From Verrucomicrobiota bacterium (lineage in GTDB: Bacteria > Verrucomicrobiota > Verrucomicrobiia > Chthoniobacterales > UBA10450), in contig QHQV01000074.1 in NCBI GenBank assembly GCA_003219945.1, forward strand, positions 1-8,879: a stretch of 8,879 bases of DNA. Reading direction: 5' to 3'. The notes beneath the pieces are model-generated. The model did no database searches. It was not told the origin of the DNA and saw only the letters and a program-made list of their open reading frames with translations. Made by a program: the position numbers and the translations under genes. Every line of letters starts with the position of its first letter. Position 1 is the first letter of the stretch. Shown here one piece after another: positions 1 through 7,147 of the stretch.

Positions 1-669
1 ACCCTCGCGGCAAACAACATGCGCGATGGTGTGCACATCCGGCTAACGCTCACACGCGGCGTGAAGGTCACCTCTGGCATGGACCCACGACTCAACCAGA
101 GTGGGCCAACATTGATCGTACTCGCCGAAAACAAGGCGCCTGTTTACACCAAAACAGGATTAAGTCTGATCACGAGCAAGATCCGCCGCCCGCCGGCGGA
201 CGTCCTGGATGCGCGTATTCATCATGCAAACTTGCTGAATTCGATTCTGGCAAAGATCGAAGCGAATAATGCCGGCGCAGACGACGCGCTTATGCTCGAC
301 ACGCGCGGGTTCGTCGCCGAAACGAACGCAACGCACGTCTTCATTGTGCGTAACTCCGATGAATCGCGAGCAAGCGGCGACTTGGCAACGGGCCGCGTTG
401 TAGCGTGTCCCGAGGGCATAACTCGTGCGACCGTGATTGAGATTTGTGCTGCCGAAAAGATTCGTTGCGTTGAGGCTGATCTGTCACTTGTAGACGTTTA
501 CGGTGCGCATGAAATTTTTTGCACGGGGACGATGGGCGAACTAGCCGGCGTGATCAGGATAGATAATCGTCAGATCGGCGACGGGAAAGTCGGGCCGATG
601 ACCAAACGCCTAAGCAATCTTTACGTGAAGCGGACTGCGACGGAGGGCGTGCAGGTCATCGATCTGTAG
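1..669 (+). CDS. Class IV aminotransferase (branched-chain/D-amino acid aminotransferase-like), 5'-truncated
   Basis: PLP fold-type IV transaminase family, cytosolic, normally moving an amino group between a branched-chain or D-amino acid and a 2-oxo acid. The frame is open from base 1, so the N-terminal part (roughly 80-100 residues by family length) lies outside the window; 222 residues are visible. Family landmarks: HIRLTLTRG with TSGMDP near the left edge, the AKIEANNAGADDALMLD block, a GFVAET segment with the conserved Glu, and EIFCTGTMGELAGV followed by IGDGKVGPMTKRL near the C-terminus. By alignment to D-amino acid aminotransferase (DIKSLNLL), the PLP-binding lysine position falls in RIHHANLL and is His (codon cat at about 229-231). 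The usual EGxxxNxF segment reads ETNATHVF, so the Asn is also changed. Substrate cannot be told. The gene ends 18 bp from the convergent sdhC stop and has no visible tie to the polysaccharide genes. Family assignment is firm; catalytic competence is uncertain. Confidence 0.88.
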   Translation, partial: TLAANNMRDGVHIRLTLTRGVKVTSGMDPRLNQSGPTLIVLAENKAPVYTKTGLSLITSKIRRPPADVLDARIHHANLLNSILAKIEANNAGADDALMLDTRGFVAETNATHVFIVRNSDESRASGDLATGRVVACPEGITRATVIEICAAEKIRCVEADLSLVDVYGAHEIFCTGTMGELAGVIRIDNRQIGDGKVGPMTKRLSNLYVKRTATEGVQVIDL

Positions 670-687
670 GAAGTTTAGTTGTTTTCC

Positions 688-1383
688 TTACAGCTGTTGC
701 GCTGGCTCAATAACGCCAGCCAGGATCGCGACAGGAATGGACGTGTAGCCGATAAAAAGGAGCCAGGCGAAGATTCGGCCGCCTAACGCGAGACGCGGCG
801 TCAGTTTCCTGTCATTAAATCCGAGCGATTGAAAGAAACTCGACGATCCGTGACTGAGGTGAAGAGCAAGCAAAAAAAGGCCGAGGACGTAAAAAGCAGA
901 TACGTAATAATTTTGGAACCCATACACCATCATCGAATAGACGTCGTAATGTCCGAGAGGATCGGCCTTAAGCAGACCAAAACGAGGATCCGTGACGCGC
1001 ACTGTGAAATGCGCGATGTGGTAAACGATAAACGCCAGCACGATCAACCCGCTCATCACCATGTGACGCGAAGCGAACGTTGCTTTGACGTACTCACGGT
1101 CGACGTAGGCCTCCGGTCGCGCACGGCGGTTTTCGATCGCCAGTTGAATGGTCACGTAAATGTGAATGATGACAGACACTAGGAGGAACAAACGGATTGC
1201 CCAAAGTAAAGGGCCGAGGTCGCGCAGGTGTTGCGAGTAACCGTTGATCCAATCTGGACCTAGAAAAATCTGCAAATTGCCTAGCAGATGTCCGATAACG
1301 AAAAGAATCAAAATGATGCCGGTGACGGCGACGATCATTTTTTTCCCAACGGACGAGCGATAAAAAGCAGCGAAGATATTCAC
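688..1383 (-). CDS. sdhC: Succinate dehydrogenase/fumarate reductase cytochrome b558 subunit (SdhC)
   Basis: Integral membrane haem-b anchor of complex II, passing electrons between succinate/fumarate (via SdhA and SdhB) and the quinone pool. The 231-residue protein has five hydrophobic segments at about 16-38, 58-82, 107-127, 158-180 and 203-225, the single-subunit di-haem architecture of the Bacillus/Wolinella/Bacteroidetes type. Histidines sit in the helices where axial haem ligands are expected: His32 (GHLLGNLQIF), His74, His122/His125 (YHIAHF) and His175/His178 (LHLSHGSSSFFQSLGF). The N-terminal SSVGKK stretch before helix 1 is typical. The start is GTG at 1383; an in-frame TAA 48 bp upstream limits extension and there is no clear Shine-Dalgarno. 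Family operons usually run sdhC-sdhA-sdhB, but here the next gene downstream is the convergent aminotransferase, so sdhAB must lie elsewhere. Confidence 0.93.
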   Translation of the reverse strand: MNIFAAFYRSSVGKKMIVAVTGIILILFVIGHLLGNLQIFLGPDWINGYSQHLRDLGPLLWAIRLFLLVSVIIHIYVTIQLAIENRRARPEAYVDREYVKATFASRHMVMSGLIVLAFIVYHIAHFTVRVTDPRFGLLKADPLGHYDVYSMMVYGFQNYYVSAFYVLGLFLLALHLSHGSSSFFQSLGFNDRKLTPRLALGGRIFAWLLFIGYTSIPVAILAGVIEPAQQL

Positions 1384-1425
1384 GAGAGGATTTGCCGCAG
1401 CGTGATGCGCGCGGCACGCGCTTTG

Positions 1426-1453
1426 AGGTTATGAACGCTGCCCGGAGCGTCAA
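1426..1453 (-). promoter_or_regulatory. Possible sigma70-type promoter for sdhC
   Basis: On the minus strand TTGACG (1453-1448) is followed after 16 bp by TAACCT (1431-1426). The -35 box is good and the -10 box is poor. It would give a leader of about 35 nt before the GTG at 1383. This leader holds a 5-bp GC-rich hairpin (GCGTG/CACGC, 1400-1404 with 1415-1419). Consensus matching only, so weak support. Confidence 0.25.
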
Positions 1454-1521
1454 GGCTGTAGGCGTTAGCACACGTTTCAGAGTTCTGATACGGCTCCTGG
1501 CCGTGGTGGAATAAGCAATCT

Positions 1522-1549
1522 TTTACTTCAGTTTACCCGAGGATATATT
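1522..1549 (+). promoter_or_regulatory. Possible sigma70-type promoter for the sugar transferase gene
   Basis: TTTACT (1522-1527) and TATATT (1544-1549) are separated by 16 bp in the divergent spacer, just before the ATG at 1560. A start of transcription about 7 bp after the -10 box would leave only a few untranslated bases before that ATG. Either the message is nearly leaderless or translation begins further in, for example at the ATG at 1653. Pattern match only. Confidence 0.3.
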
Positions 1550-1559
1550 TGCCGGCCTG

Positions 1560-3071
1560 ATGCCGAACAGCGAAGAGCCTCAGACGGTTTTCCAGGAGAT
1601 CCTTGGATTTAAGGAGGAGCGTTCAGCCTTTGCGAGCGGGCGCGTTGCTACGATGACCCGCGGGGCTAATTTCTGGTCGCGTTTTCTGAGCCATGAATGG
1701 TCGTCGGCTGCGCTCTATCTATTTTTAGATGTGGTGAGCTGGCTCGCTATTTATCGAGTCGCAGGGTGGTTTCGATACGACGCGTTTTATGCCACGCCGT
1801 TTCAGTTCTTCGTAATCAACCTTATTCAGCTCTGTGTGATTGTAGCGGCACTGTACCTTGTTGGCGGTTACGATAGGACAGTCGAGAAGCTGACCCTCGG
1901 TTATGCAGCCGAGCACATTCTTGCGGTCACCGCAGCTGGGTTGGTCAGCGCAATGCTGATTTATTCGGCGGCGACGTTCGATCAGACGATGAAGCCGAGC
2001 CGCGGTGTGCTGCTTTTGAGCTTCGCTCTTTTTTTTCCCCTCTCGCTGGCTTACCGCCGCTGGATTCGGCAATATTTGGTCGCGAGCAGCGTTGGCCGCT
2101 CTTTCTTGGTCATCGGAGGCGGCGCTACGGCGGCGCATTTTTATGAGGCTTACAAGAAATCCGCAAACGGCCAGCAGCTGGAATTCGTGGATGTAAATGA
2201 AGAGCACGTGGGGCAACCCATTGCCGGTGAGGGATCTCCGATCGTGCAGGGAAATCTCGCGTCGAAATTGGACGACCTCAGTAACCGCTACAGAGGCATC
2301 GTGCTCGCTGAGCGAGCGAGCTCCTTGAATACTCAATTGCTGGAGCGCCTTGTGCACGCGCAGTTCCAGGAAACACGCGTTTACACTTTGGAATCGTTCT
2401 ATGAAACTCAATGGCGTTATCTGCCACTTGGAATCATCGATCCGTTCTGGCCGCTGCAGACCGGGTTTCAATTAGCGCGCACCTCTCCATATCACTACCT
2501 CAAACGCCTTTTCGACGTCGTTGCCTCGGCAACGGCACTAGTCATTTGTTCGCCGCTCTTCATTCTTGTTCCGTTCCTCATCTGGATAAAGGACGGCGCT
2601 CCGGTCCTATTCAGGCAGGAACGAGTCGGCCGCGACGGAAGACATTTCATTCTTCTCAAATTCCGGACCATGCGCTGTCGTACGCATCATCCGGATGAAG
2701 ATATTTACACGCGCGAAGGCGATCCTCGAGTGACACGTGTGGGGCGATGGCTACGCAAGCTTCGGGTCGATGAATTGCCGCAGCTCTGGAACGCGCTAAA
2801 AGGCGACATCAGCCTGATTGGCCCGCGGGCCGAGTGGAGCAAGTGCGCCGAACGCTATGAGCAAAGCATCCCATTCTATCACTTTCGCCACCTGGTGAAA
2901 CCGGGAATCACCGGGTGGGCGCAGGTCAATTACCCCTACGGCGAGAGCGACGAGGACGCCGTCGAGAAGCTAAACTACGATCTTTACTACATCCGGCATT
3001 ACTCGCTAAAGCTGGATGCCATGATCGTGTTAAAAACGTTGTACACAATGCTCTTTGGCAAGGGACGCTGA
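1560..3071 (+). CDS. Exopolysaccharide polyprenyl-phosphate sugar phosphotransferase (WbaP/WcaJ/EpsB-type initiating enzyme)
   Basis: Membrane enzyme expected to transfer a hexose-1-phosphate from a UDP-sugar to undecaprenyl phosphate, the first step of exopolysaccharide repeat-unit assembly. The 503 residues show four or more hydrophobic segments between about 47 and 165, a Rossmann-like middle domain (about 180-290, entered by FLVIGGGATAAHF) and a C-terminal bacterial sugar transferase domain from about 313. Landmarks in that domain are KRLFDVVAS with its re-entrant hydrophobic helix, FRQERVGRDG (351-360), KFRTM (367-371), the catalytic Asp-Glu pair D404/E405 in RVDELPQLWN, and KPGITGWAQVNYPYGES (447-463). 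The family GPRPE motif reads GPRAE (421-425), a small deviation. The NYPYGES-EDA-EKL-YDLYYI segment resembles the subgroup found in PEP-CTERM-associated exopolysaccharide loci. The ATG at 1560 has no close Shine-Dalgarno; ATG 1653 is the alternative. Sugar specificity cannot be read. The ligase-like gene follows after 64 bp on the same strand. Confidence 0.92.
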   Translation: MPNSEEPQTVFQEILGFKEERSAFASGRVATMTRGANFWSRFLSHEWSSAALYLFLDVVSWLAIYRVAGWFRYDAFYATPFQFFVINLIQLCVIVAALYLVGGYDRTVEKLTLGYAAEHILAVTAAGLVSAMLIYSAATFDQTMKPSRGVLLLSFALFFPLSLAYRRWIRQYLVASSVGRSFLVIGGGATAAHFYEAYKKSANGQQLEFVDVNEEHVGQPIAGEGSPIVQGNLASKLDDLSNRYRGIVLAERASSLNTQLLERLVHAQFQETRVYTLESFYETQWRYLPLGIIDPFWPLQTGFQLARTSPYHYLKRLFDVVASATALVICSPLFILVPFLIWIKDGAPVLFRQERVGRDGRHFILLKFRTMRCRTHHPDEDIYTREGDPRVTRVGRWLRKLRVDELPQLWNALKGDISLIGPRAEWSKCAERYEQSIPFYHFRHLVKPGITGWAQVNYPYGESDEDAVEKLNYDLYYIRHYSLKLDAMIVLKTLYTMLFGKGR

Positions 3072-3135
3072 GCAGAGCACTACTGGTGATTTTTAGCACC
3101 CGCTTGATGAAATTATGCCCTTCGAAATCTCCTAG

Positions 3136-4565
3136 GTGATCTCAATCATCTTCCGCAAGGCATCTCGCTGGACTTTCTTTGCTGCCCTTGCATATGCTCC
3201 CTGGGCGTACGGCGCCACAACGTCGGCAAGTATCAACATAACTAACTGGGTATTATTCGTTGCGCTCGTACTTTGGGGTGCCGAATTACTCACCGGTGGG
3301 CGGCGTCCCGATTTACCGCCCCCGATTTACCGCCGTTTGCTCTCATTCTGGCTGGCACCCTGGTTTGCATAGGAGCCTGGATGGCCCTGAACGCCAAGTC
3401 CATCTACGACTCAGAATTCTCGTTTTTCGTACCGCTGCGGAATTTTGCGCCGCCTTTAAGCGGCTCCGTCGATTATGCAAATAGTGCTGCATGGATGTTG
3501 CGGGGTGCATTGCTGCTCGGAACGATATTATTCGTCTCCGACCTGTCCCAGAGTAGCCGATGGTTGCTGCGGCTGTGGTATGTCATTGGCGTGGTCGGCG
3601 GCTCGATAGCATTTCTAGGTTTGCTACAGAAAGCTACCGGAGCGCAGATGATCTTTTGGCAGCCGCCACCGCCACCAGAATTCGGGGTTACGACATTTTT
3701 CGCCACCTACTTTTACCATGGCAACGCCGGTGCTTTCCTAAACTTGGTGTGGCCGTTGAGCGCCGGTCTCGTTATCCGGGCGTTTACGAGCCAATCTCAG
3801 CCGGGGATGCGCGCGCTATGGACAATCGTTTTTATTGTAACTATAGCGGGAGTACTGGCGAATACGTCGCGAATGGCCCAGGTGGTCGCGCTTGTATTGC
3901 TGGTCGTCATTGGTCTACGTTTTGGCCCGGGATTGTTACGAAGACTACCGGGTACGCAGAAGAGCGTCGCCATGGCCGGTGCAATGGCCCTTGTTTTGGC
4001 GCTGATTGCGTTGGCTCAAGCAACTCATCTGGAACAACCGCTTAACCGCTGGCAATCGGTGAGTGAACAAATTCCTACCGATGCCCGTTGGCAAGCTTCA
4101 CGCGTAGCGCTCAGCGCGCTGCCTAACGCCGGATTTTTCGGGTCTGGACCAGGCACGTTTCGCGTTGTGTTCCCAGGCTACAACATCGGATCCGGCCACA
4201 CAGTTCCGGGAAGCTGGAGGTTTTTACACCAGGATTACCTGCAGACTGTGCTGGAATGGGGATGGCTGGGAAGCAGCCTCTGGGCGTTGCTCGTCTTCGG
4301 CGGAATCGCGGTCGGAATTCTTAATTACAAGAGGTATGGCACGCGAGACTGGATGCCGAGAAGACGCGTGATGCAGCCTTTGGCTATCATAGCCCTGGCG
4401 GGAGTGGCGATGCATGCGCTGGTCGATTTTCCATTTCAAATAGGGTCGATTCAACTGTACGTCGCGACGTATCTGGGTGTGTGCTGGGGAAGTAGCTTGT
4501 GGTACGACAAGTCAGAGGTCAGACGTCACCGTTCAGAGGCCGTGGTCAGGAGTGAGCGCTGCTAA
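3136..4565 (+). pseudogene. O-antigen ligase/polymerase-like membrane protein (Wzy_C family), frameshifted by a 14-bp duplication
   Basis: Multi-helix inner-membrane protein of the O-antigen ligase/Wzy polymerase superfamily, expected to polymerise lipid-linked repeats or ligate the glycan to an acceptor on the periplasmic face. As read, the frame starting at GTG 3136 stops at 3372 and the rest of the protein lies in another frame to 4565. The break falls on a perfect 14-bp tandem repeat at 3307-3334. Removing one copy gives one uninterrupted 471-residue protein reading GGRRPDLPPFALILAG through the junction. In that version I see about ten or more hydrophobic helices, an FFATYFYHGNAGAF loop (183-196), NTSRMAQ (238-244), GSGPGTFRVVFP (331-342), the family HQDYLQ with E-G-G downstream (360-374) and HALVDFPFQI (422-431). 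The GTG is preceded directly by an in-frame TAG, so no earlier start exists. The last 4 bp overlap the end of the opposing kinase gene. It may be a real pseudogene, an ON/OFF state, or an assembly error; the downstream frame shows no decay. Confidence 0.85.
3307..3334. repeat. Perfect 14-bp tandem duplication (two copies) inside the ligase-like gene
   Basis: The unit CCCGATTTACCGCC occurs twice head to tail (3307-3320 and 3321-3334) with no mismatch. Fourteen is not a multiple of three, so the second copy shifts the reading frame. The upstream frame meets a TAG at 3370-3372, while the frame after the repeat stays open for about 1.2 kb and encodes the rest of the protein family. Deleting either copy restores one frame. 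Confidence 0.97.
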
Positions 4566-7105
4566 ATCTCGGCTCCGTTCCCTTCGTGATCGGAGCCGGA
4601 GCCACGACCGTAGGTCCGAGAATATGCTCCTTCCTCCTTACCATAACCATGTGACGAGTAGTGGTAATAGTAACCAACCCCGCCGCTCCGCCGCAAACGA
4701 TTCAAAACCAGACCAGCTGGGCGGATACCTGATTTTGCGAGCAAAGAAGTTGCCCGCCGCACTGCCTGGAGCGGTGTTTTTGCCGCTCGAACCACAATGC
4801 ACAACGTCTGAACGTGTGGCGTCATCAGAAGGGTGTCGCTGACTGCCAGAATCGGAGCGCTGTCGATTACAACCCGATCGAAGAGCGTGCCAGCCTCGGC
4901 GATCAAACGCCCAAAGAACGGGCCAGCAAGAATTTCAGCCGGATTGGGCGAGCGGCGCCCACCCGCTAGGACGGAAAGATGACCTCCGGTCGCGGTGTGA
5001 ATATTTCGTGTCACGGCAAGGTTCTCGTCGATGATGTGGATTTCACCGGCCGGAATCTGGCGCGCTGCAGAGGCTACTTCGGCTTCACCCAGCAGGCAAT
5101 CAATGACCCCAGGCTCGCCGTCCCCGTCAGAATTATTTTTGGCGCTCGGGAAACGAAAGATCTTGTGCATAGTTGGCCGGCGCAGATCGCCGTCAATGAG
5201 AAGAACCCGATAGCCTTGCTGAGCCAGCGCAAGCGAATAATTCGCGCTGGTGAAACTCTTTCCTTCGTTAGGCACCGCGCTGGTGAAAAGCGAAACTTTC
5301 CGCTCTGCCTCCGGGCCCAAAAGCGCGAGCGCAGCTCGTAAATTGCGGAACGCTTCGGCCGCAGGGCTTTCAGGAGTTTCGACCACGACCCGATAATTTG
5401 AACTGCCGAAAGCTCTTCGGCTTTTTCGTTTCAGACGGCTGACAGGCCCTTGATCAGTCGTCTCCGGGACAGCTGCGAACACCGGCAATCCAAGTGTGTT
5501 TTCCGCCTGGTCTACGGTTTTGATTGAACGATCCAATGCGTCGGCGCCAAAAACGAATGCCAACCCAACAGCCAAACCTCCCAGCAACCCCAGAAAGATT
5601 GTTCTGGTTGGACGCGGACTGGCAGGTGATTGCGGAAGCGGCGAATGCTCGATCACACTGACAGCGTTCGCCTTTACGTCTTTGCTTAAGCTCGTCTCTT
5701 TGATTTGACGAAGGACGCTTTCGTAAAGGGCACGGTCGGTTTCGGCCTGGCGCGCCAACTCTTGCCACCCGATCGCTGTCCGATTCAGGGCGACGGCGAC
5801 ACCCTGCTGGTCCTGCAACGCTCTGTTGAGGCTGGTCTCTGTGGCCTTGGCCTGCTCGATCGCGTTGCGCAGTATGGCTGGTTGCGCCAGCACGGCTTCG
5901 CGAAGCTTATCTTTCGCGTCGGCAAGCGAAGCCTTGGCCGCAATCATCTTGGGATGCTTATCCTTGTAGCGAAGCGCGTAAGTAGTAATTGAAGCTTCGA
6001 TCTGTCTTACGGTGCGCCGCGCCTCGATCACCATCGGAGCGGCAGCGATACTCGGGATTTCAAGCAAGGCGTCGATGTTATCTCGGTTTTGTTGGATCTG
6101 CTCGAGCTCCCCTTCAAGCCGAATCCGCTCAGCCTTCGACGCGGTAAGTTTGTTGTTCAGGTCTTGCAGCTTGTCTTCTACAAGGCCGCCGCGCGGTCCG
6201 CCGCCGCCCGCGCCTGATCCCTGTTGCGAACCCGTAGCAGCCGTGCCGCCGCCAAGCTGCAAGGCGTCGGGATTCTTCGCTTTGTAGTCAGCGACACCCG
6301 CTTCACTCTTTTGAAGATTTGTCTTCAGTCGTTCTTCTTCGTCAAGCAAATACCGCAACGCCTCTTCACTGAGCGAGGCGCGCCGCTCGATTGAATTGCG
6401 GATGTACTCCCGCCCGACTGCTTCGGCAAGGCGCTGGGCCATCACCGGATCAGGATGAGTCACGTACAAGTCGATGAGGCGCGTTCCGCGGCGGACCGCT
6501 GGCCTTACCATGCCGGCCATCGCACGTCCTAATCCTTCTTCAAGCGGCGTAAACGTTGTGCCGCCACTTGGGTTCTGAGTCTTCACTCCGGACTGCGACG
6601 TTTCGGTGCGCTGCGGCGGGCTGGACTTCTTATCGACAACGACAGTTTGACCTAAAAGCGCGCGTCCACCGTCCGTCGCCAGACCTTCGGACCGCACCAC
6701 TCTGGAGAGCAGAGTCTGGTTTGTTAGATTCTGTTCAATAGTCCGCAACGCCTCCTGGCTGGCCAGAAACATGGAGCGCATATGCGTTGTGGAATCATCA
6801 GTAGGCAGGAAGCTTGGCTCCTGGAATTCTACTTCTAGCACGGTGTGGCCTTGGTATAGCTTCGGCGTCCGCGCGAGATAACCGAGCGCAAAAAAAAGGC
6901 CGGCGAGAACGCAAATCGCCACGATCCAAATGCGTTCCACAAGAGAATGCCAGAACCGGCGGAAATCGAACTTCTGCTGTCCCTCGGCGTAGTGGCCGGT
7001 CAAATCCGATAACACCGGCTTCTCCAAATTTGTGGAAACGGGCGTGCCGATCGAAGATTGCGCAGGATCAATCACGGCGGAGTATCGGCTGCAATCATAC
7101 ACCAA
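4562..7105 (-). CDS. Wzc-like polysaccharide copolymerase fused to a bacterial tyrosine kinase (BY-kinase)
   Basis: Inner-membrane PCP-2a protein that governs exopolysaccharide chain length and assembly through cycles of autophosphorylation. In the 847 residues: a cytoplasmic lead, a Wzz-type domain with membrane helix 1 at about 58-78, a long periplasmic region with coiled coils (about 245-275, 308-345, 390-470), the proline-rich PCP signature LPQSPASPRPTR (490-501), membrane helix 2 at about 502-521, then a kinase domain. Kinase motifs are Walker A SAVPNEGKS (609-617), Walker A' VLLIDGDLRRP (634-644) and Walker B VVIDSAP (745-751). The tail has seven tyrosines (812, 813, 814, 816, 821, 828, 832), the usual autophosphorylation cluster. 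A glycine-rich stretch at 285-307 interrupts the coiled coil. The start is uncertain: TTG 7105, the adjacent GTG 7102 and GTG 7075 are all possible, none with a clear Shine-Dalgarno. It lies 42 bp after the Wza-like gene, probably in one operon. No separate phosphatase is visible. Confidence 0.93.
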   Translation of the reverse strand: MVYDCSRYSAVIDPAQSSIGTPVSTNLEKPVLSDLTGHYAEGQQKFDFRRFWHSLVERIWIVAICVLAGLFFALGYLARTPKLYQGHTVLEVEFQEPSFLPTDDSTTHMRSMFLASQEALRTIEQNLTNQTLLSRVVRSEGLATDGGRALLGQTVVVDKKSSPPQRTETSQSGVKTQNPSGGTTFTPLEEGLGRAMAGMVRPAVRRGTRLIDLYVTHPDPVMAQRLAEAVGREYIRNSIERRASLSEEALRYLLDEEERLKTNLQKSEAGVADYKAKNPDALQLGGGTAATGSQQGSGAGGGGPRGGLVEDKLQDLNNKLTASKAERIRLEGELEQIQQNRDNIDALLEIPSIAAAPMVIEARRTVRQIEASITTYALRYKDKHPKMIAAKASLADAKDKLREAVLAQPAILRNAIEQAKATETSLNRALQDQQGVAVALNRTAIGWQELARQAETDRALYESVLRQIKETSLSKDVKANAVSVIEHSPLPQSPASPRPTRTIFLGLLGGLAVGLAFVFGADALDRSIKTVDQAENTLGLPVFAAVPETTDQGPVSRLKRKSRRAFGSSNYRVVVETPESPAAEAFRNLRAALALLGPEAERKVSLFTSAVPNEGKSFTSANYSLALAQQGYRVLLIDGDLRRPTMHKIFRFPSAKNNSDGDGEPGVIDCLLGEAEVASAARQIPAGEIHIIDENLAVTRNIHTATGGHLSVLAGGRRSPNPAEILAGPFFGRLIAEAGTLFDRVVIDSAPILAVSDTLLMTPHVQTLCIVVRAAKTPLQAVRRATSLLAKSGIRPAGLVLNRLRRSGGVGYYYHYSSHGYGKEEGAYSRTYGRGSGSDHEGNGAEI
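4570..4598. repeat. 8-bp GC-rich inverted repeat at the convergent gene ends
   Basis: CGGCTCCG (4570-4577) and CGGAGCCG (4591-4598) are perfect inverted complements around a 13-bp loop. The pair starts 5 bp after the stop of the + strand ligase-like gene and lies within the last codons of the - strand kinase gene. It could act as a hairpin at the 3' end of the + strand transcript, but no T-run follows on either strand, so an intrinsic terminator is not supported. Confidence 0.5.
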
Positions 7106-7147
7106 GAACTGCGCCGGGAAAGGTGTACGGCGCGAAAACTCTCGCGG

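Noticed and set aside
699..722. GCTGGC/GCCAGC inverted repeat as a terminator between the aminotransferase and sdhC
   Set aside because: It sits inside the sdhC coding end (701-720) and no T-run follows on the + strand.
829..1182. Plus-strand frame of 117 codons inside sdhC
   Set aside because: Antisense shadow of a clear membrane protein gene; no hydrophobic or family pattern of its own.
1384..1559. Possible small RNA or short gene in the divergent spacer
   Set aside because: Only weak promoter-like boxes and one 5-bp hairpin are seen; no riboswitch, tRNA or terminator pattern.
1725..2471. Long minus-strand frame (248 codons) opposite the sugar transferase gene
   Set aside because: It lies wholly antisense to a firmly identified gene, and its translation shows no family motif or sensible domain pattern.
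3107..3139. A 10-codon ATG frame whose TGA overlaps the GTG start of the ligase-like gene, suggesting a coupled leader peptide
   Set aside because: No Shine-Dalgarno before it, very short, and a GTGA overlap can arise by chance.
6012..6287. Plus-strand frame rich in Ser and Pro opposite the kinase gene
   Set aside because: Its composition is explained by the complementary strand of the kinase's coiled coil and glycine-rich region.
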